Positions 53,304 through 62,074 of a stretch of 64,000 nucleotides of DNA are shown here, one piece after another. Where the stretch lies: the NCBI GenBank assembly GCA_016235125.1, contig JACRLZ010000006.1:124001-188000 (forward strand). Direction: 5' to 3'. Every line of letters begins with the position of its first letter. The stretch's first letter is position 1. The notes beneath the pieces were generated by a model. It made no database searches. It saw only the letters and a program-made list of their open reading frames with translations, and had not been told where the DNA came from. This stretch comes from Sphingobacteriales bacterium. Lineage in GTDB: Bacteria > Bacteroidota > Bacteroidia > Chitinophagales > Chitinophagaceae. A program made the position numbers and the translations under genes.

Positions 53304-54398
53304 TTCCAGCCGTTCGGTGCAGCTGTATTCATTTTTTAAAAAATCATCGTAGTAATCCGCTTTATGAAAAAGATTACGGAAAGAATCAGCGCCGCCTTCT
53401 TTGGTCATATCCAGATCATAAATAATGCAGCTAAGCACAATGTTCTGTTTCATGCAGCTTAGTACCAATCCATTGGTGCGGTAATTTTCCTGGAGCAAAA
53501 ACTGGTACAGCGGTTTGATCTTTGCCGGGTCCGATGGCATCTGGCAGAGATAAGCGTCGCCGGCGATAAAATAATTTTCGGCGTTGTAGCTGATCTTTAT
53601 TTTGGCCGATCCTTCTTTTACACTCCAGTTGTTCACTCCTTCCCTTGCCAGCCTTACATCTTTGCCAAGCTCTTTCAGAATTTCTTCAATGGTTTTGGCT
53701 GTACCAACAGGTTCTGCTTCTTTCTCCGGCATTTCCGGAAGGTTCACTTCAGTGCCGCAATTGGGACAATATTTTTTTGAATCAATACTTGCCGTTGTTA
53801 CAAGAAACCCGCAACTGAAACAACGGGTAGAGGCCTGTCCCTTATTGGGTAAATAGATTTGCAGCGCTTCTCTTAAATAATTTACCGGCAAAGCAAATCC
53901 AAGATTATCGCCGCCCCGGATGATGAATGAATTAACTCCGATCACTTCGCCGTTCATATTTACCAGCGGGCCTCCGCTGTTGCCGGGATTAATGGCTGCA
54001 TCGATCTGGATAAACTTCAGCCCTTCCCGGATGCGATCCACTTTTGAGATTACTCCTTTTGTTGCAGTATAATTCAATCCATAAGGGTGCCCGATAGCCA
54101 CTACGGCATCTCCATCATGCATGTCTTCATATCTCCCCAGTTTTACTTCGGGCAGTTCTATATTCTTTGGGGCTTCCAGGAAAGCAAGATCATGTTTGCG
54201 GTCGGTATACCAAACCCTTGATAATGCTTTTTCAAATGCCTTGCCCGCAATAGTTACTTCTGCATTATCGGCCACCACATGATCATTGGTTACTATCAGG
54301 TCAAACTCCTTTACATAAAAACCCGTTCCGGTTCCGCCAGGCGTAGCGATCTGGATAATTGCTTTTTGATATTGCTCTATGATTTTTTGCGAGTCCAT
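53298..54398 (-). CDS. Cytosolic trypsin-like (S1C) protease with zinc ribbon and C-terminal YbjN-like domain
   Basis: A 366-residue protein without a signal peptide. The protease domain covers residues about 1-180 with the triad in VTNDHVVA (His near 39), KHDLAFLE (Asp near 69) and PGNSGGPLV (Ser near 144). A zinc ribbon follows (CFSCG near 193 and CPNCG near 210). The C-terminal 140 residues look like a YbjN/secretion-chaperone-type fold. HtrA proteins of this type usually are exported and carry PDZ domains, so the lack of both is unusual. It starts 2 bp after the neighbour gene's stop, suggesting the two proteins work together. Confidence 0.85.
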   Translation of the reverse strand: MDSQKIIEQYQKAIIQIATPGGTGTGFYVKEFDLIVTNDHVVADNAEVTIAGKAFEKALSRVWYTDRKHDLAFLEAPKNIELPEVKLGRYEDMHDGDAVVAIGHPYGLNYTATKGVISKVDRIREGLKFIQIDAAINPGNSGGPLVNMNGEVIGVNSFIIRGGDNLGFALPVNYLREALQIYLPNKGQASTRCFSCGFLVTTASIDSKKYCPNCGTEVNLPEMPEKEAEPVGTAKTIEEILKELGKDVRLAREGVNNWSVKEGSAKIKISYNAENYFIAGDAYLCQMPSDPAKIKPLYQFLLQENYRTNGLVLSCMKQNIVLSCIIYDLDMTKEGGADSFRNLFHKADYYDDFLKNEYSCTERLEE

Positions 54399-54400
54399 GG

Positions 54401-55723
54401 TTACTTCGAATCTGTATTTAATAATTCCAATTCTGTCGTAAACGTATGATTAAAGTTTACCAGGTTGTCAAACTTCAGGTTCTGTGTTTTAAAATCCAGC
54501 AATGGAAATTTATCCTTCCATCGGTTTTGAATCTCTTTTATGCTGTCAATTATACTTTGTGAAGCAAACTGGTTTTGTTTCGGGTCATAATACGCAATTT
54601 TATAACCCAGCGCTGAAAAATATTCAGGGTAATTCACCCTTATAAAAAGATGATACAACTCTGTAATTACTCTTGGCAGGCTGTAAGAATACTGGCAATA
54701 TGAAATTCCATATTCGCTGATCTGGCTGGCAAAAAGAGGATGATTATTATCCCGGTACCAGAGCATATTCTGGTTGGCGCCATGAATGGAATCGGCGATG
54801 GTTTTATACGGTTGCGGCGCCACTATGGAAAATGTGTATTTTGAACGGAACAGGTATTTGAATAACTCCTCTTTTGAAATGGCTGCCAGTTTTTTGAATT
54901 CCTCAATCATATCCCGGTTTTTTTCCACCACCGGTCTTTCATCTTTTTTAAAATAAATGCCGCCTATCTTTTCCAGGTTATTCAATAGTTTTCCCTCCGG
55001 GGCAATTAAATAATCGATCTTGTAAATAAGTGAAAGCAGCAGGTAGGCAATTCCTCCTGAAAATTTATCCGCATCCACTCCGGCTATGGCATCCAGTGTT
55101 TGTTTTATCCATTTTTGCAGGTATTCATACTTCACTTCTTTTTCCTTTGCAGATATTTCTCCCAGGTGTTCGCTATCGGTAGTCTGCAATGTGGCAAAGT
55201 CCTGCACCAGCAGGTCATCCTGTTTATCCGCCCTGGTGGCCAGTTCTTTCAGGCCATAATATAATTTGCTGGGGCTGGCAGTTTCAATCTCACTGTCGAA
55301 ACGCATGCAGAGCCTGTCGGCGTCTAATGCAAAGCGGCTGTAATACAAGTTAAAATTCATTTCCAGCAACCGGCGCATCACGGGAACAGAAGGTTGCGGC
55401 ATGCGGGCAAGGGTGACCTCTGCTTTCAGTAACTCATTATTGAAATTCCCCCTGACAATTTTTGAACCCTGGTAAAATTCAAACCTCCCTTCTGCCCCGT
55501 TTCTCTCATACACTACATTTTGCAATGAATCATCCCGCAGGTATTCAAAAAAAGCATCGAGGCTGTCGCTGTATTTTTTTTCTTTAAAAAGATTATCGGC
55601 ATCTGTCCAGCGGTTTACTTTGGCCAACGGTTTATTGTTGTCTGAATAGCGGCCAAAAACTGTATCCGGCGCCGCCTCGGGTCCGGTCTTTTTCTTTCCC
55701 CTTCCAAAAAGTTTGTCCAGCAT
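54401..55723 (-). CDS. Unrecognised cytosolic protein coupled to the trypsin-like protease gene
   Basis: A 440-residue protein without signal peptide or membrane segment. I do not recognise it. The N-terminal region (residues about 40-120) has a pattern DADNLFKEKKYSDSLDAFFEYL and YERNGAEGRFEFYQGSKIV that may be related to the YbjN-like domain; the rest is mostly helical with many charged residues. It is first of a two-gene unit with the protease, with 2 bp between them, so it may be the protease's substrate, regulator or partner. The start MLDKLFGRGKKK follows homology-free reasoning: it is the first ATG in the frame. Confidence 0.75.
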   Translation of the reverse strand: MLDKLFGRGKKKTGPEAAPDTVFGRYSDNNKPLAKVNRWTDADNLFKEKKYSDSLDAFFEYLRDDSLQNVVYERNGAEGRFEFYQGSKIVRGNFNNELLKAEVTLARMPQPSVPVMRRLLEMNFNLYYSRFALDADRLCMRFDSEIETASPSKLYYGLKELATRADKQDDLLVQDFATLQTTDSEHLGEISAKEKEVKYEYLQKWIKQTLDAIAGVDADKFSGGIAYLLLSLIYKIDYLIAPEGKLLNNLEKIGGIYFKKDERPVVEKNRDMIEEFKKLAAISKEELFKYLFRSKYTFSIVAPQPYKTIADSIHGANQNMLWYRDNNHPLFASQISEYGISYCQYSYSLPRVITELYHLFIRVNYPEYFSALGYKIAYYDPKQNQFASQSIIDSIKEIQNRWKDKFPLLDFKTQNLKFDNLVNFNHTFTTELELLNTDSK

Positions 55724-55901
55724 TTTCTTCTTTTGAGAACAGGCAAGATACTAAAGAAAAAGAAGGCACAAGGAACAAGGTATAAGGAGCAAAGAGGGAT
55801 TGTTTTAGGTGGTTTTCCTTTGTTCCGAAAGTAATCCACGCTGCCTTTTAAGGTGTTGGCAATAAAGCAAAAATCAGTAGTTTCGCTGCAAACCAATTGC
55901 G

Positions 55902-57017
55902 ATGAAGTTTATTGCCTCTTCTTCTTCTTTGCTCAAGCAACTGCAACATATTGCCGGCGTCATCAATGCTAATACTGTGCTCCCGATATTGGAAGATTTT
56001 TTGTTTGAAGTGGAAAAAAACAAACTGACCGTGGTGGCTACCGACCTGGAAACGGTGATGCGGGTACAGCTGGATGTGGAAGCAAAAGACAGCGGCAAGG
56101 TTTGCATACCTGCAAAGATCCTGATGGATTCGCTGAAGAACATCCCTGATCAACCACTTACTTTCAATATTGATAAAAATTTCGGGATTGAAATTACCAG
56201 CGATAATGGTAAGTATAAAGTGATGGGCGAAAACCCTGATAATTTTCCAAAAGAACCTGCGGCGGATGATACCACCTCATTTACCATGACCGCATCAGCA
56301 TTGGTTACTGCTATCAATAAAACATTGTTTGCAACCAGCAATGATGATCTTCGCCCGGCCATGACGGGTGTTTTCTTTGAGCTGGATAAAAAAGGATTGC
56401 AAGCTGTGGCTACCGATGCACATCGCCTGGTTCGTTATAAAAGAACAGATGTAAAATGCCCGAAGAACGATTCTTTTATTGCGCCCAGGAAACCTTTGAG
56501 CTTATTAAAGATCGCCATTCCGTTTAATGAAGATGAGATAACCGTAAACTACAACAGCAATCACCTCTTTGTAAAACACGGAACCACCCAAATGAGTTGC
56601 CGGCTGATCGATGCCCGGTTCCCGGATTATAAAGTGGTGATACCGACCGATAATCCCTATCGGCTTACTGTAAATAAAAATGATTTTCAGGGCGCCTTGC
56701 GCCGGGTAAGTGTGTTCAGCAATAAGAGCACCAACCAGGTGGCGTTGAGCATTAGCGGCAGTGAGTTGCAACTGGCAGCGCAGGATGTGGATTTCAGTTT
56801 TGAAGGAAATGAAAGAATGAAATGCCAGTATAACGGCGAAGACCTGATGATCGCTTTCAATGCAAAGTTTTTAATTGAAATGCTTAGCGCTGCCGACAGT
56901 GATGAAGTGAATGTGGAATTATCCACTCCCACCAAGGCGGGCATCATCAAACCATCAGAGCAGGATGAAAACGAAGAATTGCTGATGCTGGTAATGCCGC
57001 TGATGCTGAATCAATAG
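55902..57017 (+). CDS. dnaN: DNA polymerase III sliding clamp, beta subunit
   Basis: A 371-residue protein with three repeated clamp domains. Present are VLPILEDFLFEVEKNKLTVVATDLET near residue 28, TGVFFELDKKGLQAVATDAHRLV in domain 2, and the end LLMLVMPLML, matching the C-terminal groove M-P-M pattern of the clamp. It encircles DNA and tethers the polymerase. dnaA and recF are not next to it, as is common in Bacteroidota. TAGTTTCGC at 55878-55886 is a weak promoter match. Confidence 0.96.
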   Translation: MKFIASSSSLLKQLQHIAGVINANTVLPILEDFLFEVEKNKLTVVATDLETVMRVQLDVEAKDSGKVCIPAKILMDSLKNIPDQPLTFNIDKNFGIEITSDNGKYKVMGENPDNFPKEPAADDTTSFTMTASALVTAINKTLFATSNDDLRPAMTGVFFELDKKGLQAVATDAHRLVRYKRTDVKCPKNDSFIAPRKPLSLLKIAIPFNEDEITVNYNSNHLFVKHGTTQMSCRLIDARFPDYKVVIPTDNPYRLTVNKNDFQGALRRVSVFSNKSTNQVALSISGSELQLAAQDVDFSFEGNERMKCQYNGEDLMIAFNAKFLIEMLSAADSDEVNVELSTPTKAGIIKPSEQDENEELLMLVMPLMLNQ

Positions 57018-57089
57018 CCTCTCTCTTCCTATCATGGAGAAGCAATAAACATCTTTTCTCTTGTTTAAAGAGAGTTTTTACGTACACAA

Positions 57090-57494
57090 ATGGATTTTGT
57101 ACCGGTTCAATATTATCTTAACTATGTAGATGCCCATATTGGCATGGGTGTACTTGAGGCGCAGGGAATTAACTGCTGGTTAAAAGATGAAAACACCGTA
57201 ACCATTGATCCGATACTAACCAATGCTGTTGGTGGTATTAAACTCATGGTTCAAAAAGAAAATGCACAAAGGGCTTTAGAAGTATTACAGGAATTGAGAA
57301 ATGAAAAGAAAGCTTCCTTATCCTGCCCCAAATGCGGTTCTCATAATATTGAATTTGTAAGTACTCCCCGCAAAGCAATTAACTGGATTAGTTCAATTCT
57401 TACTTTTTTTCTGGGCGATTATGCGATGGCTGTTGATAAGGTCAATCATTGTTTTGATTGTGGTCATGAATTTCCTCGTGAAGAAAAAGAGTGA
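57090..57494 (+). CDS. DUF2007-like protein with a C-terminal zinc ribbon
   Basis: A 134-residue protein. The first 70 residues have the DUF2007 pattern (a ferredoxin-like fold with AHIGMGVLEAQGINCWLKDENT and GGIKLMVQKENAQRALEVL). A zinc ribbon with CPKCG near residue 82 and CFDCG near residue 125 follows, with a hydrophobic stretch ISSILTFFLGDYAMAV between. The biological role is not known. It is complete and stands alone, 72 bp after dnaN. Confidence 0.83.
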   Translation: MDFVPVQYYLNYVDAHIGMGVLEAQGINCWLKDENTVTIDPILTNAVGGIKLMVQKENAQRALEVLQELRNEKKASLSCPKCGSHNIEFVSTPRKAINWISSILTFFLGDYAMAVDKVNHCFDCGHEFPREEKE

Positions 57495-57546
57495 CATTAA
57501 TTCTAATTCATTTTTTCCTTCGTAACTTTTGCCCATATTAATTTTT

Positions 57547-58371
57547 ATGTGGGAAAGAATCATTCAACATTTTGAAACGCTGGAACAACGTCCCTTTGAA
57601 CGAATGGCCATTCTTGCCGGCGGTCTGCTTATTTTCTGGATCATCGAAGGCGCCATTCCGCTGTTGCCCATGCATTATAAAAAGAACAAAGCGCAACATG
57701 CGGCAGTAAACCTTGGCTTCACGGTTATCCATCTTATCATTCATACAGCATTGGCGGTTTTAATTGTGCTGCTGGCCGACTGGTGTGCCGGGGAATCATT
57801 TGGCCTGGTTTATTGGTTAAAAGCAAATGTGTTGCTGACAATCATAATCGGGGTGCTGGCTCTCGATTTCAGCAGCTGGCTGGTACACCTGGTGATGCAT
57901 AAGAGCAAATTGCTTTGGCGGTTTCACCTGGTTCATCACACAGATAATAATGTGGATGTCACTACCGGCCTGCGCCATCATCCCGGCGACAGTATTTTAC
58001 GGGGAATATTTTTTATGCTACTTATTTTTATTTCCGGCGCCCCCATGTATGCTGTAATGATCTATCAAACCCTTTTGGTATTAGCTACCGCTTTCACCCA
58101 TGCCAATATGAAATTGCCCAAATGGCTGGATGTTTCATTAAGTTATATTCTTGTTTCTCCCAATATGCACAAAGTGCATCATCACTGGAAGCAGCCGTAC
58201 ACCGACAGTAATTATGGCGCTGTGTTCTCCATCTGGGACAGGTTGCTGGGCACATTTAAAAAGCTGGATGTAAAAGAAATTCATTATGGACTCGACCGCT
58301 ACTATCCCAATGAAAAAGACGAAGATTTTGTGGCGCTGATGAAAAAGCCTTTTCAAAAACTTGACCTGTAA
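57547..58371 (+). CDS. Fatty acid hydroxylase / sterol desaturase-family membrane protein
   Basis: A 274-residue membrane protein with the histidine clusters of the di-iron hydroxylase family: HLVMHKSKLLWRFHLVHHTD near residue 115 and SPNMHKVHHHW near residue 205, plus GLRHHPGD. Such enzymes hydroxylate or desaturate lipids such as fatty acids, carotenoids or sterols in the inner membrane. The ATG at 57547 is preferred; the open frame reaches a TTG six codons upstream, and a TAACTTTTGCCC promoter-like stretch is just before it. Substrate unknown. Confidence 0.87.
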   Translation: MWERIIQHFETLEQRPFERMAILAGGLLIFWIIEGAIPLLPMHYKKNKAQHAAVNLGFTVIHLIIHTALAVLIVLLADWCAGESFGLVYWLKANVLLTIIIGVLALDFSSWLVHLVMHKSKLLWRFHLVHHTDNNVDVTTGLRHHPGDSILRGIFFMLLIFISGAPMYAVMIYQTLLVLATAFTHANMKLPKWLDVSLSYILVSPNMHKVHHHWKQPYTDSNYGAVFSIWDRLLGTFKKLDVKEIHYGLDRYYPNEKDEDFVALMKKPFQKLDL

Positions 58372-58398
58372 TTTTTAACCCCTGCCAAAATTTATAAC

Positions 58399-59157
58399 AT
58401 GAGAAGATATTTATTTCTTGCCATGATGTTCGTTTCGCTTCACCCGGTTGCACAACCGGGACTCACGGGGCCTTATTATGTTGCCGCTAAAAACGGGTTA
58501 AGCCTCCGGGAAAAAAAAGATGCCCAATCAAAATTGCTTGCAACAATTCCATACGCAACTAAATTAACTGTTACTTACCCGGATGAAATAGTGAACATAA
58601 CCCTTGAAGGTATTGAAAGCGCCTGGGCTAAAACAACTTTTAATGGCAAAACCGGTTATATTGTTAACACTTATCTGTTGCCCTGGCCTCCGCCAAAAGC
58701 AACTATAAAGACAATGAAGCAATATCTGCCACAGGTATCAGCGGTAGCCGGAGCACCCGTTGTTATTAAAGCAAATATTGAATCTCTTGAATCCGGTGGT
58801 GCAAACCTGAAAAAGCAGCTTTTTAAAAATGGCGCTGAGTATCACGAAGAAACTTTTTATGAAGCGAATAACGACAGCTACTTTCTTCCCGGCTTCACGT
58901 TGCAGCAGGGTTTTGTGTTAGCCCGGCTCATCCCTGAATTCAAAGACGTTTTCAGCGCCGATGAAGCTTTTCCCTCAGAGAGTAAAACCTTTACAAAAAA
59001 TGGTCATGAATACAGGCTCATTGTTGATGCTGAAAAAATCGGTGATTATACCTGGATCAACAAAATTTCAATAGAATATGAAGACGGGGCGATATATAGT
59101 TTTCAAATGTTTCTTCTCGGAGGTCAATTAGTAATAAGTTTTGGAGGAGGGGTGTAG
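58399..59157 (+). CDS. Exported SH3-like domain protein
   Basis: A 252-residue protein with a signal peptide (LFLAMMFVSLHPVAQP). Residues about 27-100 are a bacterial SH3 domain (YVAAKNGLSLREKKDAQSKL, then a closing TGYIVNTYL). The C-terminal 130 residues are not recognised. SH3_3 domains often bind the cell wall or mediate contacts. It lies 15 bp before kdsB on the same strand, but a functional link is not evident. Confidence 0.78.
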   Translation: MRRYLFLAMMFVSLHPVAQPGLTGPYYVAAKNGLSLREKKDAQSKLLATIPYATKLTVTYPDEIVNITLEGIESAWAKTTFNGKTGYIVNTYLLPWPPPKATIKTMKQYLPQVSAVAGAPVVIKANIESLESGGANLKKQLFKNGAEYHEETFYEANNDSYFLPGFTLQQGFVLARLIPEFKDVFSADEAFPSESKTFTKNGHEYRLIVDAEKIGDYTWINKISIEYEDGAIYSFQMFLLGGQLVISFGGGV

Positions 59158-59172
59158 AACCAATAAGAGATC

Positions 59173-59892
59173 ATGAGTAAAATAATAGCTGCCATACCGG
59201 CCCGCTATGCGGCCACAAGATTTCCTGCCAAGCTGATGCAATTGCTCGGTAACAAAACCGTTATCCGCCACACTTATGATAACACCGTTGCCACCGGTTT
59301 GTTTGATGAAGTGATGGTGGCAACTGACAGTGAAATTATTTTCAAAGAAATTACTTCACATGGCGGCAAAGCGGTGATGAGTAAGAAAGAACATGAAAGC
59401 GGAACCGACCGCATTGCAGAAGCAGTTGCTGATATGGATGTTGATATTGTAGTGAATGTTCAGGGTGATGAGCCTTTTGTAAAAAGAGAACCACTTGAAA
59501 AATTACTACAACAATTCATTGACCCTTCCGTGCAGGTGGCTTCGCTGATGCAGATAATGACAGATGAAAAACAGATCAACGACCCGAATTATGTAAAAGT
59601 AGCTGTTGACAAAAACATGAATTCGCTTTTCTTCAGCCGCAGTGTGATCCCCTATCCAAGAGAAAAAAACATTCCGGCGGTTTACTACGAACATATCGGC
59701 GTCTATGCTTTCCTCAAACAGGCTTTGATTGATTTTACCTTCTGGCCGATCACTCCCCTTGAAGCCGCTGAAAAAATTGAATGTCTTCGTTTTCTTGAAA
59801 ATGGAATTCCTCTTCGCATGGTGGTAGTAGATTATATGGGAGTGGAGATTGACACCCCGGAGGATCTGAAAAGAGCCAATCGACTATTATGA
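59173..59892 (+). CDS. kdsB: 3-deoxy-manno-octulosonate cytidylyltransferase KdsB
   Basis: A 239-residue nucleotidyltransferase with IPARYAATRFPAKLM near the start, the metal-binding VNVQGDEPF near residue 97, SGTDRIAEA and GVEIDTPEDL at the end. It activates Kdo (or an 8-amino analogue) as CMP-sugar for lipid A core assembly. A KdnB-like alcohol dehydrogenase follows, which points to an 8-amino-Kdo route. Length is normal for the family. Confidence 0.95.
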   Translation: MSKIIAAIPARYAATRFPAKLMQLLGNKTVIRHTYDNTVATGLFDEVMVATDSEIIFKEITSHGGKAVMSKKEHESGTDRIAEAVADMDVDIVVNVQGDEPFVKREPLEKLLQQFIDPSVQVASLMQIMTDEKQINDPNYVKVAVDKNMNSLFFSRSVIPYPREKNIPAVYYEHIGVYAFLKQALIDFTFWPITPLEAAEKIECLRFLENGIPLRMVVVDYMGVEIDTPEDLKRANRLL

Positions 59893-59895
59893 TTT

Positions 59896-59960
59896 TGCTC
59901 ACAGATAACACGGATTTACACAGAAATAATCTGTGATAATCTGCGAAATCTGTGAGAGCA
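59896..59960. repeat. Imperfect palindrome of the ACACGGAT/ACACAGA repeat type before the KdnB-like gene
   Basis: Arms 59896-59924 and 59930-59960 form an imperfect palindrome with short bulges around AATAA. The words CACGGAT and ACACAG resemble those in the inverted repeats of the GxxExxY cassette. It starts 3 bp after the kdsB stop. Confidence 0.6.
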
Positions 59961-59993
59961 TTCTTTCGTGTAATTTCGTGGCAAATTTTTCAA

Positions 59994-61067
59994 ATGGCTT
60001 TTCGCAACTTTAAAATGGTCGGCTACGTGGTGTATGGCCGTGGCTCATTTAACCAGTTAGATGATATCATTGCGCCGCATCGAAAGCAAAATGCTCCCAT
60101 GATCTTTCTGGTAGATCATTTTTTTAACGGCAAGCCATTGGTAAACCGAATCCCCCTTCGTGGAAATGATAAAATAATTTTTGCTGATGTTACCTGCGAA
60201 CCCAAAACAACCTATGTTGATGCGCTGGCGAAGCAACTGAAAGATGAATGTGGAACTGTAAGCGGCATCATTGGTATTGGGGGTGGCAGCACTATGGATC
60301 TGGCCAAAGCCGTTTCACTGATGATGAATAATCCCGGCTCTTCTGCCGATTACCAGGGCTGGGATCTTGTAAAATATCCCGGCGTATATAAAGCGGGCAT
60401 TCCAACACTCAGCGGCACCGGCGCCGAAGTTTCCAGAACAACGGTGCTGACCGGGCCAACAAAGAAGCTGGGAATGAATTCCGACTTCACTCCCTTTGAC
60501 CAGATTGTTCTTGACCCGGAACTGACAAAAGACACACCGGTAAACCAGCGTTTTTATACCGGCATGGATTGTTATATCCATTGCATTGAAAGTTTGCAGG
60601 GAACTTTTCTGAATGAATTCAGCAAAAGCTATGGCGAAAAAGCATTGCAGCTTTGCCGCAAAGTGTTTGTGGAAAAACCGGAGTGGGATGATGAATGTGA
60701 TGATATGCTGATGATGGCTTCGTATGCCGGGGGCATGAGCATTGCCTACAGCCAGGTGGGTGTGGCACATGCAGTAAGCTATGGATTAAGTTATTTACTA
60801 GGCACCAGACACGGTATTGGTAATTGTATTGTGATGAATCATCTTGAGGAATATTATCCCGAAGGAGTGAAGGAATTCAAACGGATGGTGGAGAAAAATA
60901 AGATTGAGATACCGGCAGGTATCTGCAAAGGATTAAGTGATGATGATTTTTCAACAATGATAAACGTAAGCATGGGTATGAAACCGCTTTGGGAAAATGC
61001 GCTGGGAAAAGATTGGGAGAAGATAATGACAAGGGAGAAGCTGAGGGCTTTGTTTGAGAAGTTGTAA
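59994..61067 (+). CDS. Iron-containing alcohol dehydrogenase, candidate KdnB (Kdo 8-oxidase)
   Basis: A 357-residue type III alcohol dehydrogenase. The N-terminal nucleotide domain has GIGGGSTMDLAKA near residue 98; metal ligands are in GMDCYIHCIE and HAVSYGLSYLLGTRHGIGN. GTGAEVSRTTV is the family's second motif. In Shewanella KdnB oxidises Kdo at C8 before amination by KdnA, and it stands next to kdsB-type genes, as here. KdnA was not found in this window. Start at 59994 is chosen because upstream codons come from the repeat; the frame is open to 59952. Confidence 0.82.
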   Translation: MAFRNFKMVGYVVYGRGSFNQLDDIIAPHRKQNAPMIFLVDHFFNGKPLVNRIPLRGNDKIIFADVTCEPKTTYVDALAKQLKDECGTVSGIIGIGGGSTMDLAKAVSLMMNNPGSSADYQGWDLVKYPGVYKAGIPTLSGTGAEVSRTTVLTGPTKKLGMNSDFTPFDQIVLDPELTKDTPVNQRFYTGMDCYIHCIESLQGTFLNEFSKSYGEKALQLCRKVFVEKPEWDDECDDMLMMASYAGGMSIAYSQVGVAHAVSYGLSYLLGTRHGIGNCIVMNHLEEYYPEGVKEFKRMVEKNKIEIPAGICKGLSDDDFSTMINVSMGMKPLWENALGKDWEKIMTREKLRALFEKL

Positions 61068-61159
61068 GTAGATTTGAAACAAGACATTGCGCATATTTAC
61101 GAGGTTGGCTGTAATATTGATAAGACCCAACCACTATAATAATTTCAAAGCATTTTAAG

Positions 61160-61765
61160 GTGACAGAACGAATTAGCAAGGCTGAACAGGAAAGACAATT
61201 TGCTTATGCTTATAACCTTGCATTTGAAACAAAAAGCAAAAGGAAAAACTGGAATAACATATTTGCATCTTGGCACTTTGCAGCACTAAATGGACACATA
61301 CGTTCACAGTTTTATGTTGGAGTATGTTTTGACAACGGCTATGGCGTTGACAAAGACATAAAGAATGCCTACACTTGGTATTTAAAAGCTGCTAACAGTG
61401 GACACATGGAAAGCCAGTACAACATTGGCTTTTTTTATAAAGTAGGTGAAATTGTAAAAAAGGATTATAAAAAAGCAGTTCATTGGTTTACATTATCTGC
61501 TTCAAAAGGCGACACAGAAGCTCAACGAGACTTAGGATATTGTTATTTCTATGGACAAGGGACAAAAAAGAATGAGAAGAAGGTTGTTTACTGGTATAAA
61601 AAAGCTGCACAAAAAAGTGACGACAAGTCGTTGTATAATCTGGGACTTTGTTACAAGCATGGTGATGGAGTAAAACAGTCTAATCGCTGGGCAAAATATT
61701 ATTTTAAGAAAGCGGCTGAACTAGGACATAAAGCTGCAAAAAAGGAATTGAGAACTTTTAGGTGA
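61160..61765 (+). CDS. Sel1-repeat protein
   Basis: A 201-residue protein from a GTG start. At least four Sel1-like helical repeats are visible, of the type AxxxLGxxYxxGxGVxxDxxKAxxWYxKAA (for example VGVCFDNGYGVDKDIKNAY and LGYCYFYGQGTKK), covering residues about 30-200. No signal peptide is seen, so it is cytosolic. Such repeats mediate protein contacts. Base composition looks more AT-rich than that of its neighbours, and a 10-bp direct repeat (AGGTGACAGA) borders it at 61158-61167 and 61760-61769, so it may be recently acquired. Confidence 0.82.
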   Translation: MTERISKAEQERQFAYAYNLAFETKSKRKNWNNIFASWHFAALNGHIRSQFYVGVCFDNGYGVDKDIKNAYTWYLKAANSGHMESQYNIGFFYKVGEIVKKDYKKAVHWFTLSASKGDTEAQRDLGYCYFYGQGTKKNEKKVVYWYKKAAQKSDDKSLYNLGLCYKHGDGVKQSNRWAKYYFKKAAELGHKAAKKELRTFR

Positions 61766-61923
61766 CAGAGAAATACTACAGCCACCAGGCAGTTTTGCGT
61801 CAGCAGGGGGAGAATAAATCCTCATCGGCAGTACTACTGTCAGCTACATATCCGGCTAACCGAACACAGATGAGCAACAGAATTTGTTTTCAACTTTTGT
61901 AACTTCGATCGGCTGCCATATTC

Positions 61924-61993
61924 TTCCCCGACGAGTCTCCTCCGGCACGCCGGGTAAACTTTAGGAAAATCAGCGGAGGGTTTCGTCGGAGAA
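61924..61993. repeat. Palindromic element in the 309-bp gap 61766-62074
   Basis: Arms TTCCCCGACGA (61924-61934) and TCGTCGGAGAA (61983-61993) pair at 10 of 11 positions, with an inner CCGGCACGCCGG hairpin-like segment. The rest of the gap 61766-62074 shows no gene; a short stretch around 61800-61870 is unassigned. It sits between the Sel1 gene and the YXWGXW gene and may be a repeat element or terminator. Confidence 0.65.
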
Positions 61994-62074
61994 GCAGCAC
62001 AAATAAAAACGGCCCGCACTGCTGCAAGACCGTTGGTTCCCATCATGAGAACGGAAAGTAAAAATTTAATTGCA

